The notes under the pieces were generated by a model. That model saw only the letters and a program-made list of their open reading frames with translations. It searched no databases and had not been told where the DNA came from. This document shows positions 25,603 through 34,238 of a stretch of 64,000 bases of DNA, one piece after another; position 1 is the stretch's first letter, and each line of letters begins with the position of its first letter. Source of the stretch: Empedobacter falsenii (GTDB lineage: Bacteria; Bacteroidota; Bacteroidia; Flavobacteriales; Weeksellaceae); NCBI RefSeq assembly GCF_013488205.1, contig NZ_CP040908.1, positions 1,465,876 through 1,529,875 on the forward strand, written 5' to 3'. Position numbers and translations under genes: made by a program.

Positions 25603-25737
25603 TTCAGCTTAAAGAAATTAAACTTTTTTCATAAGCAAATTTTTGATAAAAATGCGAAAATAGAAAATTTGTTAGATGTAGCAAATGAAAAATATTTAAC
25701 GGTAAACAAAATTTTGAATAAAAGTAATTTAAATTGA
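25603..25737 (+). pseudogene. Duplicated 3' tail of the MarR gene
   Basis: An in-frame stretch reads LKKLNFFHKQIFDKN, then NLLDVANEKYLTVNK, then a stop. It matches the MarR C-terminus (LSKLDFFHKQIFEEN, ELLDKANEEYLRVNK). Only about 40 codons remain. This is either a tandem duplication that decayed, or the scar of a recombination between two MarR genes. Confidence 0.7.
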
Positions 25738-25752
25738 AGTTAATATAAATAA

Positions 25753-25786
25753 AAGAAAGTAAGTTAAATGAATAACTTACTTTCTT
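25753..25786. terminator. Terminator after the MarR region
   Basis: Perfect 14-bp stem AAGAAAGTAAGTTA/TAACTTACTTTCTT with loop AATGAA. It follows the MarR gene and its tail copy. Confidence 0.65.
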
Positions 25787-26047
25787 GATAAATTACTTTT
25801 AATCCAAAACCTACTAGATTAATATTAACAAAAATAATTATAATTGTTTAAAATAGTATTATTTGATACTTAATATTTTGTATAAATTTAAATAATACGT
25901 TTTTTATTAAGATTATGAATCTTTACAAAAGTTTTTACATTAATTAGGTTTATATAAATTATTGATTTTGATGAATATAGAAATTATTTATTTAATGATT
26001 ATTTATTTTCAATTATAAATTGAAGATAATTTTTAAATCTTTATATA
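25787..26047. other. Gene-free AT-rich spacer
   Basis: About 260 bp of very AT-rich DNA between convergent units. I see no ORF, repeat or promoter box I can support here. Confidence 0.5.
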
Positions 26048-26080
26048 AAATACTATTACCTTTTGTAGTTAATAGTATTT
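26048..26080 (-). terminator. Terminator of the small HTH gene pair
   Basis: 11-bp stem AAATACTATTA/TAATAGTATTT with an 11-nt loop and T-rich end on the minus strand. It lies 33 nt after the stop of the 105-aa gene. Confidence 0.5.
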
Positions 26081-26112
26081 GATTTTTATTTTCTATAATA
26101 AATTCTTCTTTT

Positions 26113-26430
26113 TTAATAATTATCGTTGTATTTTTTCAGCCATTTTGTTATTGTATTTCTACTTAAATTGAAATGCTCAGCAATTTCTATATTTTTTAAT
26201 TTGTTATTTTTTTTAAATTTTAAAATATATAGAATTTCTTCTTCTGAATAAGTTTTAAATTTATTATTTCGATTATTTAAACTATTTCCAAAAATTAATT
26301 TATTTAAAGTAAGAATATCAAAAATGTTAAGATTATCTTTTGATAAAATTTTAGTGCATAAGTCTTTTTTTTCAGGATACAAATCACTCAAAATATCCTC
26401 AAAAATTAGTTTATAATTTGGGCTACTCAT
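26113..26430 (-). CDS. Small HTH protein, second of pair (transposase-like)
   Basis: This 105-residue protein starts MSSPNYKLIFEDILSDLYP and has a C-terminal helix-turn-helix (EEEILYILKFKKNNKLKNIE, IAEHFNLSRNTITKWLKKY). I recognise the family from Chryseobacterium-like genomes, where it is sometimes labelled transposase because of its HTH. No catalytic DDE domain is present. It starts 7 nt after the 139-aa gene, so the two are made together. Function unknown; possibly regulators, or the DNA-binding half of a mobile element. Confidence 0.65.
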   Translation of the reverse strand: MSSPNYKLIFEDILSDLYPEKKDLCTKILSKDNLNIFDILTLNKLIFGNSLNNRNNKFKTYSEEEILYILKFKKNNKLKNIEIAEHFNLSRNTITKWLKKYNDNY

Positions 26431-26437
26431 AACGAAA

Positions 26438-26857
26438 TTAATTACTATATTTTTTTAACCACTTATATAGAGTATTCTTAGGTATATTATATCTCTTTAT
26501 AACTTCAGAAGGAGTCATTTCATTTGAATTTATTTTTGAAAGAATATAATCTATTATTTCATGGGTATATACATTTTTTTTAAAGTTAGGTAGTTTACTT
26601 TTAATATTGTTTTCTGATTTATTTTCTTTTGCAGAATATAATATTAAATGTTGTGAATAAATTCTAAAGAAATCGTAATCTAACAATTTAGAAAATTTAA
26701 GGATTAGATTACTTTCTAAAGACTCTTTTTTATAAATTTCTAATAATTCTGCGTTAGTTAATTTTAAGAATTTACATAGTTTTTCAGTACTGTAATCTAA
26801 TTCATCAACTCTTTTATGAATCATACTACCTAAATGGATTTTATAAAATAAACTCAT
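26438..26857 (-). CDS. Small HTH protein, first of pair (transposase-like)
   Basis: This 139-residue protein starts MSLFYKIHLGSMIHKRVDEL. The first 75 residues resemble an XRE-like domain (LCKFLKLTNAELLEIYKKES, LILKFSKLLDYDFFRIY), and a second HTH (EIIDYILSKI, PSEVIKRYNIPKNTLYKWLK) lies at the C-terminus. The pair is widespread in flavobacteria but has no assigned role. A decayed copy of the pair lies 1.9 kb away on the plus strand. Confidence 0.65.
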   Translation of the reverse strand: MSLFYKIHLGSMIHKRVDELDYSTEKLCKFLKLTNAELLEIYKKESLESNLILKFSKLLDYDFFRIYSQHLILYSAKENKSENNIKSKLPNFKKNVYTHEIIDYILSKINSNEMTPSEVIKRYNIPKNTLYKWLKKYSN

Positions 26858-27201
26858 TTTGTCGTATTTAAGATTAAATAATAAGGTAGTAAAGAGAGTA
26901 CAATTTAAATTAAATCAATACTATAGTAATATTTATTAATAGAATTGATTATTAATTAATAAAGATTTATGTTAATGATATGTAAGTTAAAATAATTATT
27001 GTAATTATAATAACAATAATATCTGTATAAGATATTTGTTTATTAGAAGTCTTAAAATTTTTAAATCTTTTAGTCATTGTATAATTAAGAAATTTATTTT
27101 TTTTACAAATCAATAAGTTAATCATTTGTATTTTTCTTTTCTTAAATGTATTGTTAATTTACAAAATATTAAAATAAAAAGAATAATAATTTATTCATAA
27201 A
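26858..27201. other. Gene-free AT-rich spacer
   Basis: About 340 bp containing the start region of the small HTH pair and the end of the carotenoid operon. Short AT-rich direct repeats are visible (AATTATTGTAATTATAATAA). I see no clear terminator or conserved promoter. Confidence 0.4.
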
Positions 27202-28506
27202 TTAATAGTTGTCTTTAATAGATTCCTTAAAAATACTTATAGCCCTGTCTCGAGCAAAATTATGAGGAATTATAGGAGAAGGATAATCATTAGTTCCAAA
27301 TTCCATCACCCACTTTTTAATGTAAAGTGATTCTCGATCAAATTTCTCTGCTTGAAGAATTGGATTAAAGATTCTGAAATAAGGTGCTGCATCGCATCCT
27401 GATCCAGCAACCCATTGCCAATTACCATTATTTGCAGACAAATCATAATCGTTTAGTTTTGATGCAAAATAAGCTTCGCCCCAACGCCAATCAATGAGTA
27501 GCTGCTTGCATAAAAAACTTGCTGTTATCATCCTTACTCTATTATGCATAAACCCAGTTTGATTAAGTTCTCTCATTCCTGCATCTACAATAGGATAGCC
27601 TGTTTTTCCATCGCACCATAATTTAAATTCTTTCTCATTATTCTTCCATTTAATAGCACTATACTTGGCTTTAAAAGGTTGTTGAACAACATACGGAAAA
27701 TAATAGAGTATTTGCATAAAAAATTCTCTCCAAATTAATTCATTTAACCACGTTTCATTGTGCTTTATCGCAAATGCGACACATTTTCGTATACTAATAG
27801 TCCCGAATCTAAGAGCTATACCTAATTGTGTTGTACCTTGTTTAGCGGGATAATCTCTATAAGAATGATAATTATCAATGATTTGAATATCTAATATAGG
27901 TTGTTCAAATAAAATAGAAGTTTTCAAAAAACCAATTTCTTTCAGTGAAAGAATCGTTTTGAATTCTGTTTTCAAAAATTTACTATAATCAGGCTTATGA
28001 CATTTATAATCTTCAGTTTTCAAAATCTGTTTCCATTTTTTTGCATACGGAGTATATACTGTATAAGGAGAACCATCTTTCTTTAAAATATCTTTCTTGT
28101 CAAAAATTACTTGATCTTTAAATGCTTTAAACGAAATGTTATATAACTTAAAATAATTGTAAATTGAAGTATCTCTTTTAATTGCTAAAGGTTCATAGTC
28201 ACGATTACAAAATATAGAATGAATAGCAAACTCTGTAGAAAGTTGCTTAAAAATTTTGAAAGGATCACCATAATATACATGGAGACTTGTCCCAAAGGAT
28301 TTTAATTGATCATTAATCTTTTGAAGCGCTTGATGAATATAATCCACCCTCTTATCTTTCTTGTCATCCAGTTGTCGTAGAATACCTTCATCAAAAATAA
28401 AAATAGGTAACACATGAACTCCAGATGAAAGAGCGTGGTACAGTCCAACATTATCTTCTAAACGAAGATCTCTTCGAAACCAAAAAATGGAAATTTTATT
28501 TTTCAT
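27202..28506 (-). CDS. phrB: Deoxyribodipyrimidine photolyase
   Basis: This 434-residue protein is a cryptochrome/photolyase. The N-terminal Rossmann antenna domain begins ISIFWFRRDLRLEDNVGLYH. The FAD domain has ELIWREFFMQILYYFP, GYPIVDAGMRELNQTGFMHN and WRWGEAYFASKLNDYDLSAN, the FAD and lesion-binding core, and NGNWQWVAGSGCDAAPYFRI. It repairs UV-induced cyclobutane dimers with light. It is the last gene of the carotenoid operon and overlaps the lipocalin gene by 11 nt, tying pigment and light repair together, as is common in flavobacteria. Confidence 0.93.
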   Translation of the reverse strand: MKNKISIFWFRRDLRLEDNVGLYHALSSGVHVLPIFIFDEGILRQLDDKKDKRVDYIHQALQKINDQLKSFGTSLHVYYGDPFKIFKQLSTEFAIHSIFCNRDYEPLAIKRDTSIYNYFKLYNISFKAFKDQVIFDKKDILKKDGSPYTVYTPYAKKWKQILKTEDYKCHKPDYSKFLKTEFKTILSLKEIGFLKTSILFEQPILDIQIIDNYHSYRDYPAKQGTTQLGIALRFGTISIRKCVAFAIKHNETWLNELIWREFFMQILYYFPYVVQQPFKAKYSAIKWKNNEKEFKLWCDGKTGYPIVDAGMRELNQTGFMHNRVRMITASFLCKQLLIDWRWGEAYFASKLNDYDLSANNGNWQWVAGSGCDAAPYFRIFNPILQAEKFDRESLYIKKWVMEFGTNDYPSPIIPHNFARDRAISIFKESIKDNY

Positions 28507-29059
28507 TTAAAAATGGATTATCATTTCGATTATGTTCTACCCAAACCAAATTCGATATATCAAAACCAATTTCTGAAGCTAATGCAAGAAAGTTTGTTTT
28601 AATATTATCTGGAATATCTTTTGTTCTAGATAAAATCCATAAGTAATTTAGATTTTTACCTATAACCAATGCATATTGATAGTTTTTATCCAAAGCAATT
28701 ACGTTATAACCAGCATAGAAAGGTCCAAAAAAGCTTACTTTTAGCTTTCCTATTTGCTTACCGTCTCTAAATTTTGCTTTACCTATAGCTTGCTTCCATA
28801 CTTGTTTATCCTTATTAAATCCGCTATTTGAAACCATCAGATTTCCTTTTTTATCAAAAGTGTAGTTAGCGGAGACATTATCCAAGTTTTTTTCAAAACG
28901 AAAATCTAAACGAGCGATTTCAAACCAAGTACCTAAATACCGATCAACTTCAAAATTTCGAACAGCTTCTGCCTTTTTAGGAATAGAGGAACATGAATTG
29001 GAAAGTATTAACAATCCTATACAAGCTGTTTTCAATAGTATTTTATTTTTCATTTTCAT
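28496..29059 (-). CDS. Lipocalin (Blc-like) lipoprotein
   Basis: This 187-residue protein has a lipobox LSNSC (Cys23) and the lipocalin signature RYLGTWFEIARLDFRFE, plus YNVIALDKNYQYALVIG and YLWILSRTK. Bacterial lipocalins bind fatty or apolar ligands at the membrane. Within a carotenoid operon it may help carry or store hydrophobic products or protect membranes. It overlaps the photolyase gene by 11 nt and the cyclase gene by 17 nt; a start two codons later is also possible. Confidence 0.85.
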   Translation of the reverse strand: MKMKNKILLKTACIGLLILSNSCSSIPKKAEAVRNFEVDRYLGTWFEIARLDFRFEKNLDNVSANYTFDKKGNLMVSNSGFNKDKQVWKQAIGKAKFRDGKQIGKLKVSFFGPFYAGYNVIALDKNYQYALVIGKNLNYLWILSRTKDIPDNIKTNFLALASEIGFDISNLVWVEHNRNDNPFLNEK

Positions 29060-29744
29060 GAGATTTTGATTTAAATAGTTTAAAAAAATAGAGAACTAAA
29101 AGAAATTGCGTATATCCATACACAGCATCTTCTATTGGTATAGTTCCCATTCTGATTCCCAAAAAATCATCATTATTATAATTTACAATTGGCGACTCTA
29201 ATCCTGTACCTGTTAGAATACCATTTACAGGAAAGAAACCAAGCATAAGAATAGTGAAAACAAACGAAGCTTTTCCTATCCAATCTACACAACGAACAAA
29301 GTGTAAGTATAGTAAAACAACCAATGTTATAACAGCTGTTAATAGGGTATAAATTCTATCATAATAAAGTAAAGCAACGATTGAACAAACAATCACACTA
29401 AAAAAAACAATCAGGTTATTAAAACAGGAAAGCCAATCTAATTTAAAAAATTTATCAAAGCAGAAATAGGTAAATATGCAGGAAAATGGTATACAAATAA
29501 AAAACAACCATTCTTCTAAAGGTAGACCTCCTATAAAAAAACCAAGTGTATAATCTGTATTAAACCACCATACTTCTTTAGCTGTAAAATAAATATCCCA
29601 TGCAATAAATGGAACAGCTACAACAAGTGCTGCCTTAAAAAAAGCTCCAAAATGACGGTGAAAAAGAATACGAGAATCAAAAGATGATAAGAAACAAATA
29701 ATTATTGTAAAAAATAAAATCAAAATATAAGTATAGGACATCAT
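29043..29744 (-). CDS. Lycopene beta-cyclase, fused CarR/CrtYcd type
   Basis: This 233-residue membrane protein has about six helices in two related halves. The first has WWFNTDYTLGFFIGGLPLEE and the second LGIRMGTIPIEDAVYGYT, the paired P-(L/I)-E-(E/D) motifs of the heterodimer-type cyclase found fused in Bacteroidetes. It turns lycopene into beta-carotene. It overlaps crtZ by 4 nt and lipocalin by 17 nt. No NAD-binding CrtY or CrtL gene is present, so this should be the only cyclase here. Confidence 0.88.
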   Translation of the reverse strand: MMSYTYILILFFTIIICFLSSFDSRILFHRHFGAFFKAALVVAVPFIAWDIYFTAKEVWWFNTDYTLGFFIGGLPLEEWLFFICIPFSCIFTYFCFDKFFKLDWLSCFNNLIVFFSVIVCSIVALLYYDRIYTLLTAVITLVVLLYLHFVRCVDWIGKASFVFTILMLGFFPVNGILTGTGLESPIVNYNNDDFLGIRMGTIPIEDAVYGYTQFLLVLYFFKLFKSKSHENEK

Positions 29745-30199
29745 TTTTGCGCAGAATTAAAGTACATTTTAAAATACTTGAAAGGAACATATAGAAACCC
29801 AAAACATTCTCCATCATCTTTATTTAGATGCTTATGATGTTGTTTATGAGCCCTACGAAGAGCAAGAAAATACGGATTCTTTATTCGTTTAAAATAATTT
29901 AGTCGTTGATGAATAAAAACATCATGCACAAAAAAATACGCCATGCCATAAAGCATAATTCCTACCCCTACAAAAAACAAGTAACTATAATTATTGAGCG
30001 AACCAAAATACATCAAAGCAATAGTCGGAATCGCAAATATCACAAAAAAATAATCGTTTTTTTCAACTGATCCTTTATGGCTATGATCATGATGATCTTT
30101 GTGGAGAAACCATAAAAATCCATGCATCACATATTTATGAATAAACCATGTGACAGGCTCCATAAGTACAAATACTAGCAATACTAAAAATAAATTCAT
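29741..30199 (-). CDS. crtZ: Beta-carotene hydroxylase CrtZ
   Basis: This 152-residue fatty-acid-hydroxylase-type membrane enzyme has four histidine clusters: HKYVMH (21-26), HKDHHDH (33-39), HDVFIH (92-97) and HKQHH (118-122). These bind the di-iron site. It hydroxylates beta-carotene rings to give cryptoxanthin and zeaxanthin. It lies 4 nt downstream of the SRPBCC gene and overlaps the cyclase gene by 4 nt. Confidence 0.93.
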   Translation of the reverse strand: MNLFLVLLVFVLMEPVTWFIHKYVMHGFLWFLHKDHHDHSHKGSVEKNDYFFVIFAIPTIALMYFGSLNNYSYLFFVGVGIMLYGMAYFFVHDVFIHQRLNYFKRIKNPYFLALRRAHKQHHKHLNKDDGECFGFLYVPFKYFKMYFNSAQK

Positions 30200-30203
30200 A
30201 CAC

Positions 30204-30665
30204 CTAAGTATTAAATAATTGCTTTAATACTTGATGACGATAATCAAATATTCTATTCAACTTTTTTTTCACCAAAAGAGAATGAACAACATTTCCCAAA
30301 ACTCCAAAAGGAAGCTCATATTCTACTGTATCTTTCATTAAAATCCCCTTTTCATTGGGAATAAATTCATGAAAATGTTTCCAATATTTATATGGACCTT
30401 TTTGTTGAAAATCTGTAAAACTTTGCTGCGGCTCTACTTGAATAATTTTTGTCTGCCATTTCAAAGGAATACCCAATAGCGGTGACACACTATAATCGAT
30501 AAGCATACCTTCAAAAATTGGCTGATCCTGATCTTCTGACAAAACTGTAAAAGCCATATCTTTAGGTGTGATTTCCGAAAGATTCATTGGAGAAGAAAAA
30601 AATCGCCAAGCTGTATCAATATCACAATACAGCTGTTGTTCTCTATACAAACGGTACTTCATCAC
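30204..30665 (-). CDS. SRPBCC-family ligand-binding protein
   Basis: This 153-residue START/SRPBCC fold protein has YREQQLYCDIDTAWRFFSSP at the start, MLIDYSVSPLLGIPLKWQT in the middle and a YELPFGVLGNVVHSLLVKKK end. The fold has a deep cavity for apolar ligands. In flavobacterial carotenoid operons this gene often sits next to crtZ. It may bind carotenoid intermediates or modify the pathway; no enzyme activity can be read from the sequence. It abuts the neighbouring gene without a gap. Confidence 0.75.
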   Translation of the reverse strand: MMKYRLYREQQLYCDIDTAWRFFSSPMNLSEITPKDMAFTVLSEDQDQPIFEGMLIDYSVSPLLGIPLKWQTKIIQVEPQQSFTDFQQKGPYKYWKHFHEFIPNEKGILMKDTVEYELPFGVLGNVVHSLLVKKKLNRIFDYRHQVLKQLFNT

Positions 30666-31130
30666 TTATTTGTTTAAAATTTTTTCAATATTTCTACGCA
30701 AATTTATAGACGTTATTTTATGCCAGTTTTCTGATAAGATTTGCGTATCTTCTTCAACCTTTGAATAGTAGTTCAAAAATGAGGGTGCGTTTTTTTGTAC
30801 CGATAGCCGAATGAATCGCAATTCCAAATTTTCAGGTTCTATACGTATCGCCTCCTCTATATTCTTTTTACCTTTATTAAAAGTTTTAAGTTTATTTAAA
30901 GGATGAGACACATGTTTAGCATTGATCGTTTGTACAGCTCCTAGATAACCCAAATAAATAGCGGATTTATTTTTTATACGTTCTAATTCAGCTATTACAT
31001 TTACACATAATTCTTTGTCATTAGATAACTTAGAATAATTAGCCCTTACCTCTTCAAGAACTACCTCAGTGTCATTTATAAAACCTAAAAATCCCACAAT
31101 GAGAAACCCTAACATTTTAATCATAACCAA
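30666..31130 (-). CDS. Conserved hypothetical protein of carotenoid operons
   Basis: This 154-residue protein has an N-terminal hydrophobic helix (MLGFLIVGFLGFI) that is either a signal or an anchor. The rest is helical with AIYLGYLGAVQTINAKHVSH and KNIEEAIRIEPENLELRFIR, a TPR-like pattern. The gene overlaps crtB by 10 nt and abuts the SRPBCC gene, so it belongs to the pathway operon. I know similar unnamed genes from flavobacterial crt clusters; their role is not established. Confidence 0.6.
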   Translation of the reverse strand: MVMIKMLGFLIVGFLGFINDTEVVLEEVRANYSKLSNDKELCVNVIAELERIKNKSAIYLGYLGAVQTINAKHVSHPLNKLKTFNKGKKNIEEAIRIEPENLELRFIRLSVQKNAPSFLNYYSKVEEDTQILSENWHKITSINLRRNIEKILNK

Positions 31131-31957
31131 GCAGCTTTATATCTTATGTAACTTTTAAACGCAACAAAAGCTTTTTCAGAATTAGCTATTCTAATTCTTC
31201 CATTTAAAATTTCTTTGGATGATTTTTTTTTGATCTTCTTAAACAAAGAAAGATAATATTTGTAAGCAAGATAAACACCAAAAATTGAAGAAGCTGGAAG
31301 TTTTTTAATCCCAATCAACGCTTCATCAAATTCTTCTTCTATTTCTTTTTCAATTGCGTATTTTATCTTATTATCAAAACCACTTATATCCACATTCGGA
31401 AAATAAGTCCTTCCCAAAATATGATAATCCTCTTTCAAATCTCGAAGAAAATTAATTTTCTGAAAAGCAGAACCCAATTTCATTGCATAAGGTTTTAATT
31501 CTGCATACTTATCTTTATTACCATCTGTAAAAACCTGTAAACACATGAGTCCTACTACCTCAGCAGAACCTAAAATATAGGTTTTGTATAAGTCCGAGTC
31601 ATATTCTATTTGTTGCAAGTCCATTTCCATACTACTCAAAAATTGATCGATAAGTTCTTTATCAATCTTATAATAATTTACAGTCTCTTGAAATGATTGT
31701 AAGATGGGATTAAGCGATATCCTCTCATTTAATGCATGTAAAGTTTCTTTTCGTAATCTTTTTAAAAGCTTCTCTTTGTTATATGCATGAAAACTATCTA
31801 CGATTTCATCTGCCAACCTTACATAACCATATATCGCATAAATAGCCGATCGAATACAAGGTTTTAAAGCGAGAATCCCCAAAGAAAAACTTGTGCTATA
31901 TTTTTGAGTTGTCATCTTACTCACCGAATAAGAAAGCTCATCAAATAATTGTTTCAT
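31121..31957 (-). CDS. crtB: Phytoene synthase CrtB
   Basis: This 278-residue trans-isoprenyl head-to-head synthase has the two Asp-rich motifs DEIVD (50-54, in GYVRLADEIVDSFH) and LRDLKED (171-177), which bind Mg and the diphosphates of two geranylgeranyl diphosphates to make phytoene. A third mark is EVVGLMCLQVF. It is 6 nt downstream of crtI. Length is normal for the bacterial family (about 280). Confidence 0.93.
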   Translation of the reverse strand: MKQLFDELSYSVSKMTTQKYSTSFSLGILALKPCIRSAIYAIYGYVRLADEIVDSFHAYNKEKLLKRLRKETLHALNERISLNPILQSFQETVNYYKIDKELIDQFLSSMEMDLQQIEYDSDLYKTYILGSAEVVGLMCLQVFTDGNKDKYAELKPYAMKLGSAFQKINFLRDLKEDYHILGRTYFPNVDISGFDNKIKYAIEKEIEEEFDEALIGIKKLPASSIFGVYLAYKYYLSLFKKIKKKSSKEILNGRIRIANSEKAFVAFKSYIRYKAAWL

Positions 31958-31963
31958 ATAGAA

Positions 31964-33436
31964 TTATTTTTTTATTTTGTTGATCTCATTGGCCACTATT
32001 TTACCAGATATAATAGAGGGAGGAACTCCTGGTCCAGGAACAGTTAACTGACCGGTATAAAATAAATTTTTTAGCTTTTTATTTCTTATTTTAGGTTTTA
32101 ATACTGCTGTTTGATCAAGTGTATTAGCCAATCCATAAGCATTACCACCATAAGCATTATAATCGGACACAAAATCTTTGACACAATAACTTCTTTTAAA
32201 TTCAATTTTAGATTGCAAATCTACAATACCTGTATGCTTTTCTAATCGTGAAAGCATTTCCATTAAATACTTCTGACGCACAAATTCATTGTCATCTATT
32301 CCTGTTGCAATCGGCATTAGTAAAAACAAATTTTCTTTCCCTTCTGGTGCAACAGAATGATCAGTTTTTGATGGACAACAAGCATAAAACAAAGGTTTTT
32401 CAGGCCATCTTTTCTTTTCGTATATGCTATCTATATGTAGATCTAATTCATGTTCAAAGAATAATGTATGATGTTTTAAATGCGGAATAGTTTCATTAAA
32501 ACCAAGATAAAAAATCAAACTAGATGGAGCAAATGTTCTTTCTTCCCAATAGTCAGCCGTATAATTTCTATATTCTGCGTTCAAAAGTGTTTCTGTATGA
32601 TGATAATCAGAAGAAGCAATCACTTCATCAAATTCATAGATTTCATCATTTATAACAATGGAACTTACTCTTTTATCTATTACATTTATTTTATCAACAT
32701 TACAATTAAAATGAAAGTGCGCCCCTTGTTCTTCTGCTACTTTTTTCATTGCTAATACCAGCTGATAAAAACCTCCTTTAGGATAATAAGTACCTAATAC
32801 GTAACCGCCATAATTCATCAAACTATACAATGCAGGAATCTTTTCAGGAGATGCGCCCAAAAATATAACTGGGAACTCCATCAAAGCTCTCAATTTCTTA
32901 TCTTTAAAATATCGTGCAACATATGTTCTGAAATTAGAAAGTAAATCCAATTTCAATGCATTTTTAGCAATTTTAAGAGATACAAATTCAGTCCAATTAG
33001 TACAAGGTTTATGTACAAAATCCTTCATTCCTACTTCATATTTAAATTTGGCAGATTTCATAAATTTTTCTAATTGAAAACTAGCTCCTTTCTCTATTTT
33101 TTCGAAGGTTTCTTTTAATACTTCAAAATTTTCAGGTACATCTAATTTTTCATCCGAAAAAATCATCTCAAATTGAGGATTTAACGATATCAATTCAAAA
33201 AAAGAAGAAGTGGCATAACCAAAATCCTCAAAGAAATCTTGTATAACATCTGGCATCCAATACCAGCTAGGTCCCATATCAAATACATAACCTTCTTCTG
33301 TTTTTAATTGTCTTGCTCTTCCGCCTGGCTGATTATGTTTCTCAAATACATGTACTTCATGTCCTTGTTTCGCTGTATAAGCAGCAGCTGATAAACCAGA
33401 AAATCCAGACCCAATAATGGCTATTCTTTTTTTCAT
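31964..33436 (-). CDS. crtI: Phytoene desaturase CrtI
   Basis: This 490-residue FAD enzyme has the dinucleotide-binding motif GSGFSGL (9-15) with VHVFEKHNQPGGRARQL after it, and the C-terminal CrtI signature (LFYTGQLTVPGPGVPPSIIS). It desaturates phytoene to lycopene in four steps. Length and both motifs are complete. It is the first pigment enzyme of the operon after the HIU-hydrolase-like gene (9-nt gap). Confidence 0.93.
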   Translation of the reverse strand: MKKRIAIIGSGFSGLSAAAYTAKQGHEVHVFEKHNQPGGRARQLKTEEGYVFDMGPSWYWMPDVIQDFFEDFGYATSSFFELISLNPQFEMIFSDEKLDVPENFEVLKETFEKIEKGASFQLEKFMKSAKFKYEVGMKDFVHKPCTNWTEFVSLKIAKNALKLDLLSNFRTYVARYFKDKKLRALMEFPVIFLGASPEKIPALYSLMNYGGYVLGTYYPKGGFYQLVLAMKKVAEEQGAHFHFNCNVDKINVIDKRVSSIVINDEIYEFDEVIASSDYHHTETLLNAEYRNYTADYWEERTFAPSSLIFYLGFNETIPHLKHHTLFFEHELDLHIDSIYEKKRWPEKPLFYACCPSKTDHSVAPEGKENLFLLMPIATGIDDNEFVRQKYLMEMLSRLEKHTGIVDLQSKIEFKRSYCVKDFVSDYNAYGGNAYGLANTLDQTAVLKPKIRNKKLKNLFYTGQLTVPGPGVPPSIISGKIVANEINKIKK

Positions 33437-33445
33437 ATCTCGTTT

Positions 33446-33850
33446 TTAACTTCCTTTATATGTAGAATAACCATAAGGAGATACAGTCAATGGTACATGG
33501 AAATGCTTATTCCCTTTAATGCGAAAAACAATCTCGATAAAAGGATAAAGTGTTTGCAATTTTTTACTATCAAAATAAGATTGAATATGAAATACGAGTT
33601 TATAAACACCGTCATTATTTTGGCCATAAGGTAAAAAATTCCCTATTCTACCATCTTTATCTGTTATTTGAGTACTTACCTTAGTCCACGAATTGTCTAC
33701 ATTCATTTTCTCTAATGTAACCGAAACAGATGGTGCAGGCTCTCCTGTAGAGTTATCTAAAATATGACTGGACAATTGATAGATTTCTACTTGAGCACTA
33801 CAAAAAGTAGAAAATACTACTATGAGTAATATTAAAATTCTTCTTTTCAT
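33446..33850 (-). CDS. Secreted 5-hydroxyisourate hydrolase-like (transthyretin-like) protein
   Basis: This 134-residue protein has a signal peptide (ILLIVVFSTFCSA). The mature part has the TRP family marks SSHILDNSTGEPAPSV (His29), DKDGRIG (Arg68), HFHVPLTVSPYGYSTY with His118, and a C-terminal YKGS in place of YRGS. In urate catabolism the enzyme hydrolyses 5-hydroxyisourate. No other purine gene is nearby, and a periplasmic location in a crt operon is odd; a different substrate is possible. It is the first gene of the operon. Confidence 0.8.
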   Translation of the reverse strand: MKRRILILLIVVFSTFCSAQVEIYQLSSHILDNSTGEPAPSVSVTLEKMNVDNSWTKVSTQITDKDGRIGNFLPYGQNNDGVYKLVFHIQSYFDSKKLQTLYPFIEIVFRIKGNKHFHVPLTVSPYGYSTYKGS

Positions 33851-33875
33851 ATTTTTTCTTATTTAATAATTTTAG

Positions 33876-33883
33876 CAAATGTA
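33876..33883 (-). promoter_or_regulatory. Putative -7 box of the carotenoid operon
   Basis: TACATTTG on the minus strand fits the Bacteroidetes TAnnTTTG element and ends 25 nt before the HIU-hydrolase ATG. No clear -33 element was found. Confidence 0.4.
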
Positions 33884-34238
33884 ATAAATAATAGTATAAT
33901 AAAATACTAATAAATATAAAATAAATTTTAAAACACACTATTTGTTGTAGCCAAATCTATTTATATATAATTTTAAAAGAATTGAAATGATGATTACGGT
34001 GAGATTTTAAAAAGGTATTATTTAAATGTAGTTTACATTGAATTAAAAAATTATAGCTATCTAGTTAAATTATTATTTTTAAGAGTTAATAAAAGATTTA
34101 TTCAAAAAATAATAATTTATGTTTTTATAAATATTTTATTGATTTGTTAGGTAATGTTTATATTATTTGATAAATTCTATAAAAAATTTCGTTATTTATT
34201 TAATAATAACTAAATTTAGTTAAATTAACTAATTTAAT
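33884..34238. other. AT-rich divergent intergenic region
   Basis: About 355 bp between the carotenoid operon and the plus-strand secreted proteins. It contains AACTAAATTTAGTT, a 14-bp palindrome at 34208-34221, 17 nt before the next start codon. I see nothing else I can support. Confidence 0.4.

Noticed and set aside
26113-26857. An insertion sequence with a transposase.
   Set aside because: Only HTH domains are present and no DDE or other catalytic domain. No terminal inverted repeats were seen.
32248-32755. Plus-strand frames of 80 and 91 residues inside crtI.
   Set aside because: They are antisense shadows of a complete phytoene desaturase.
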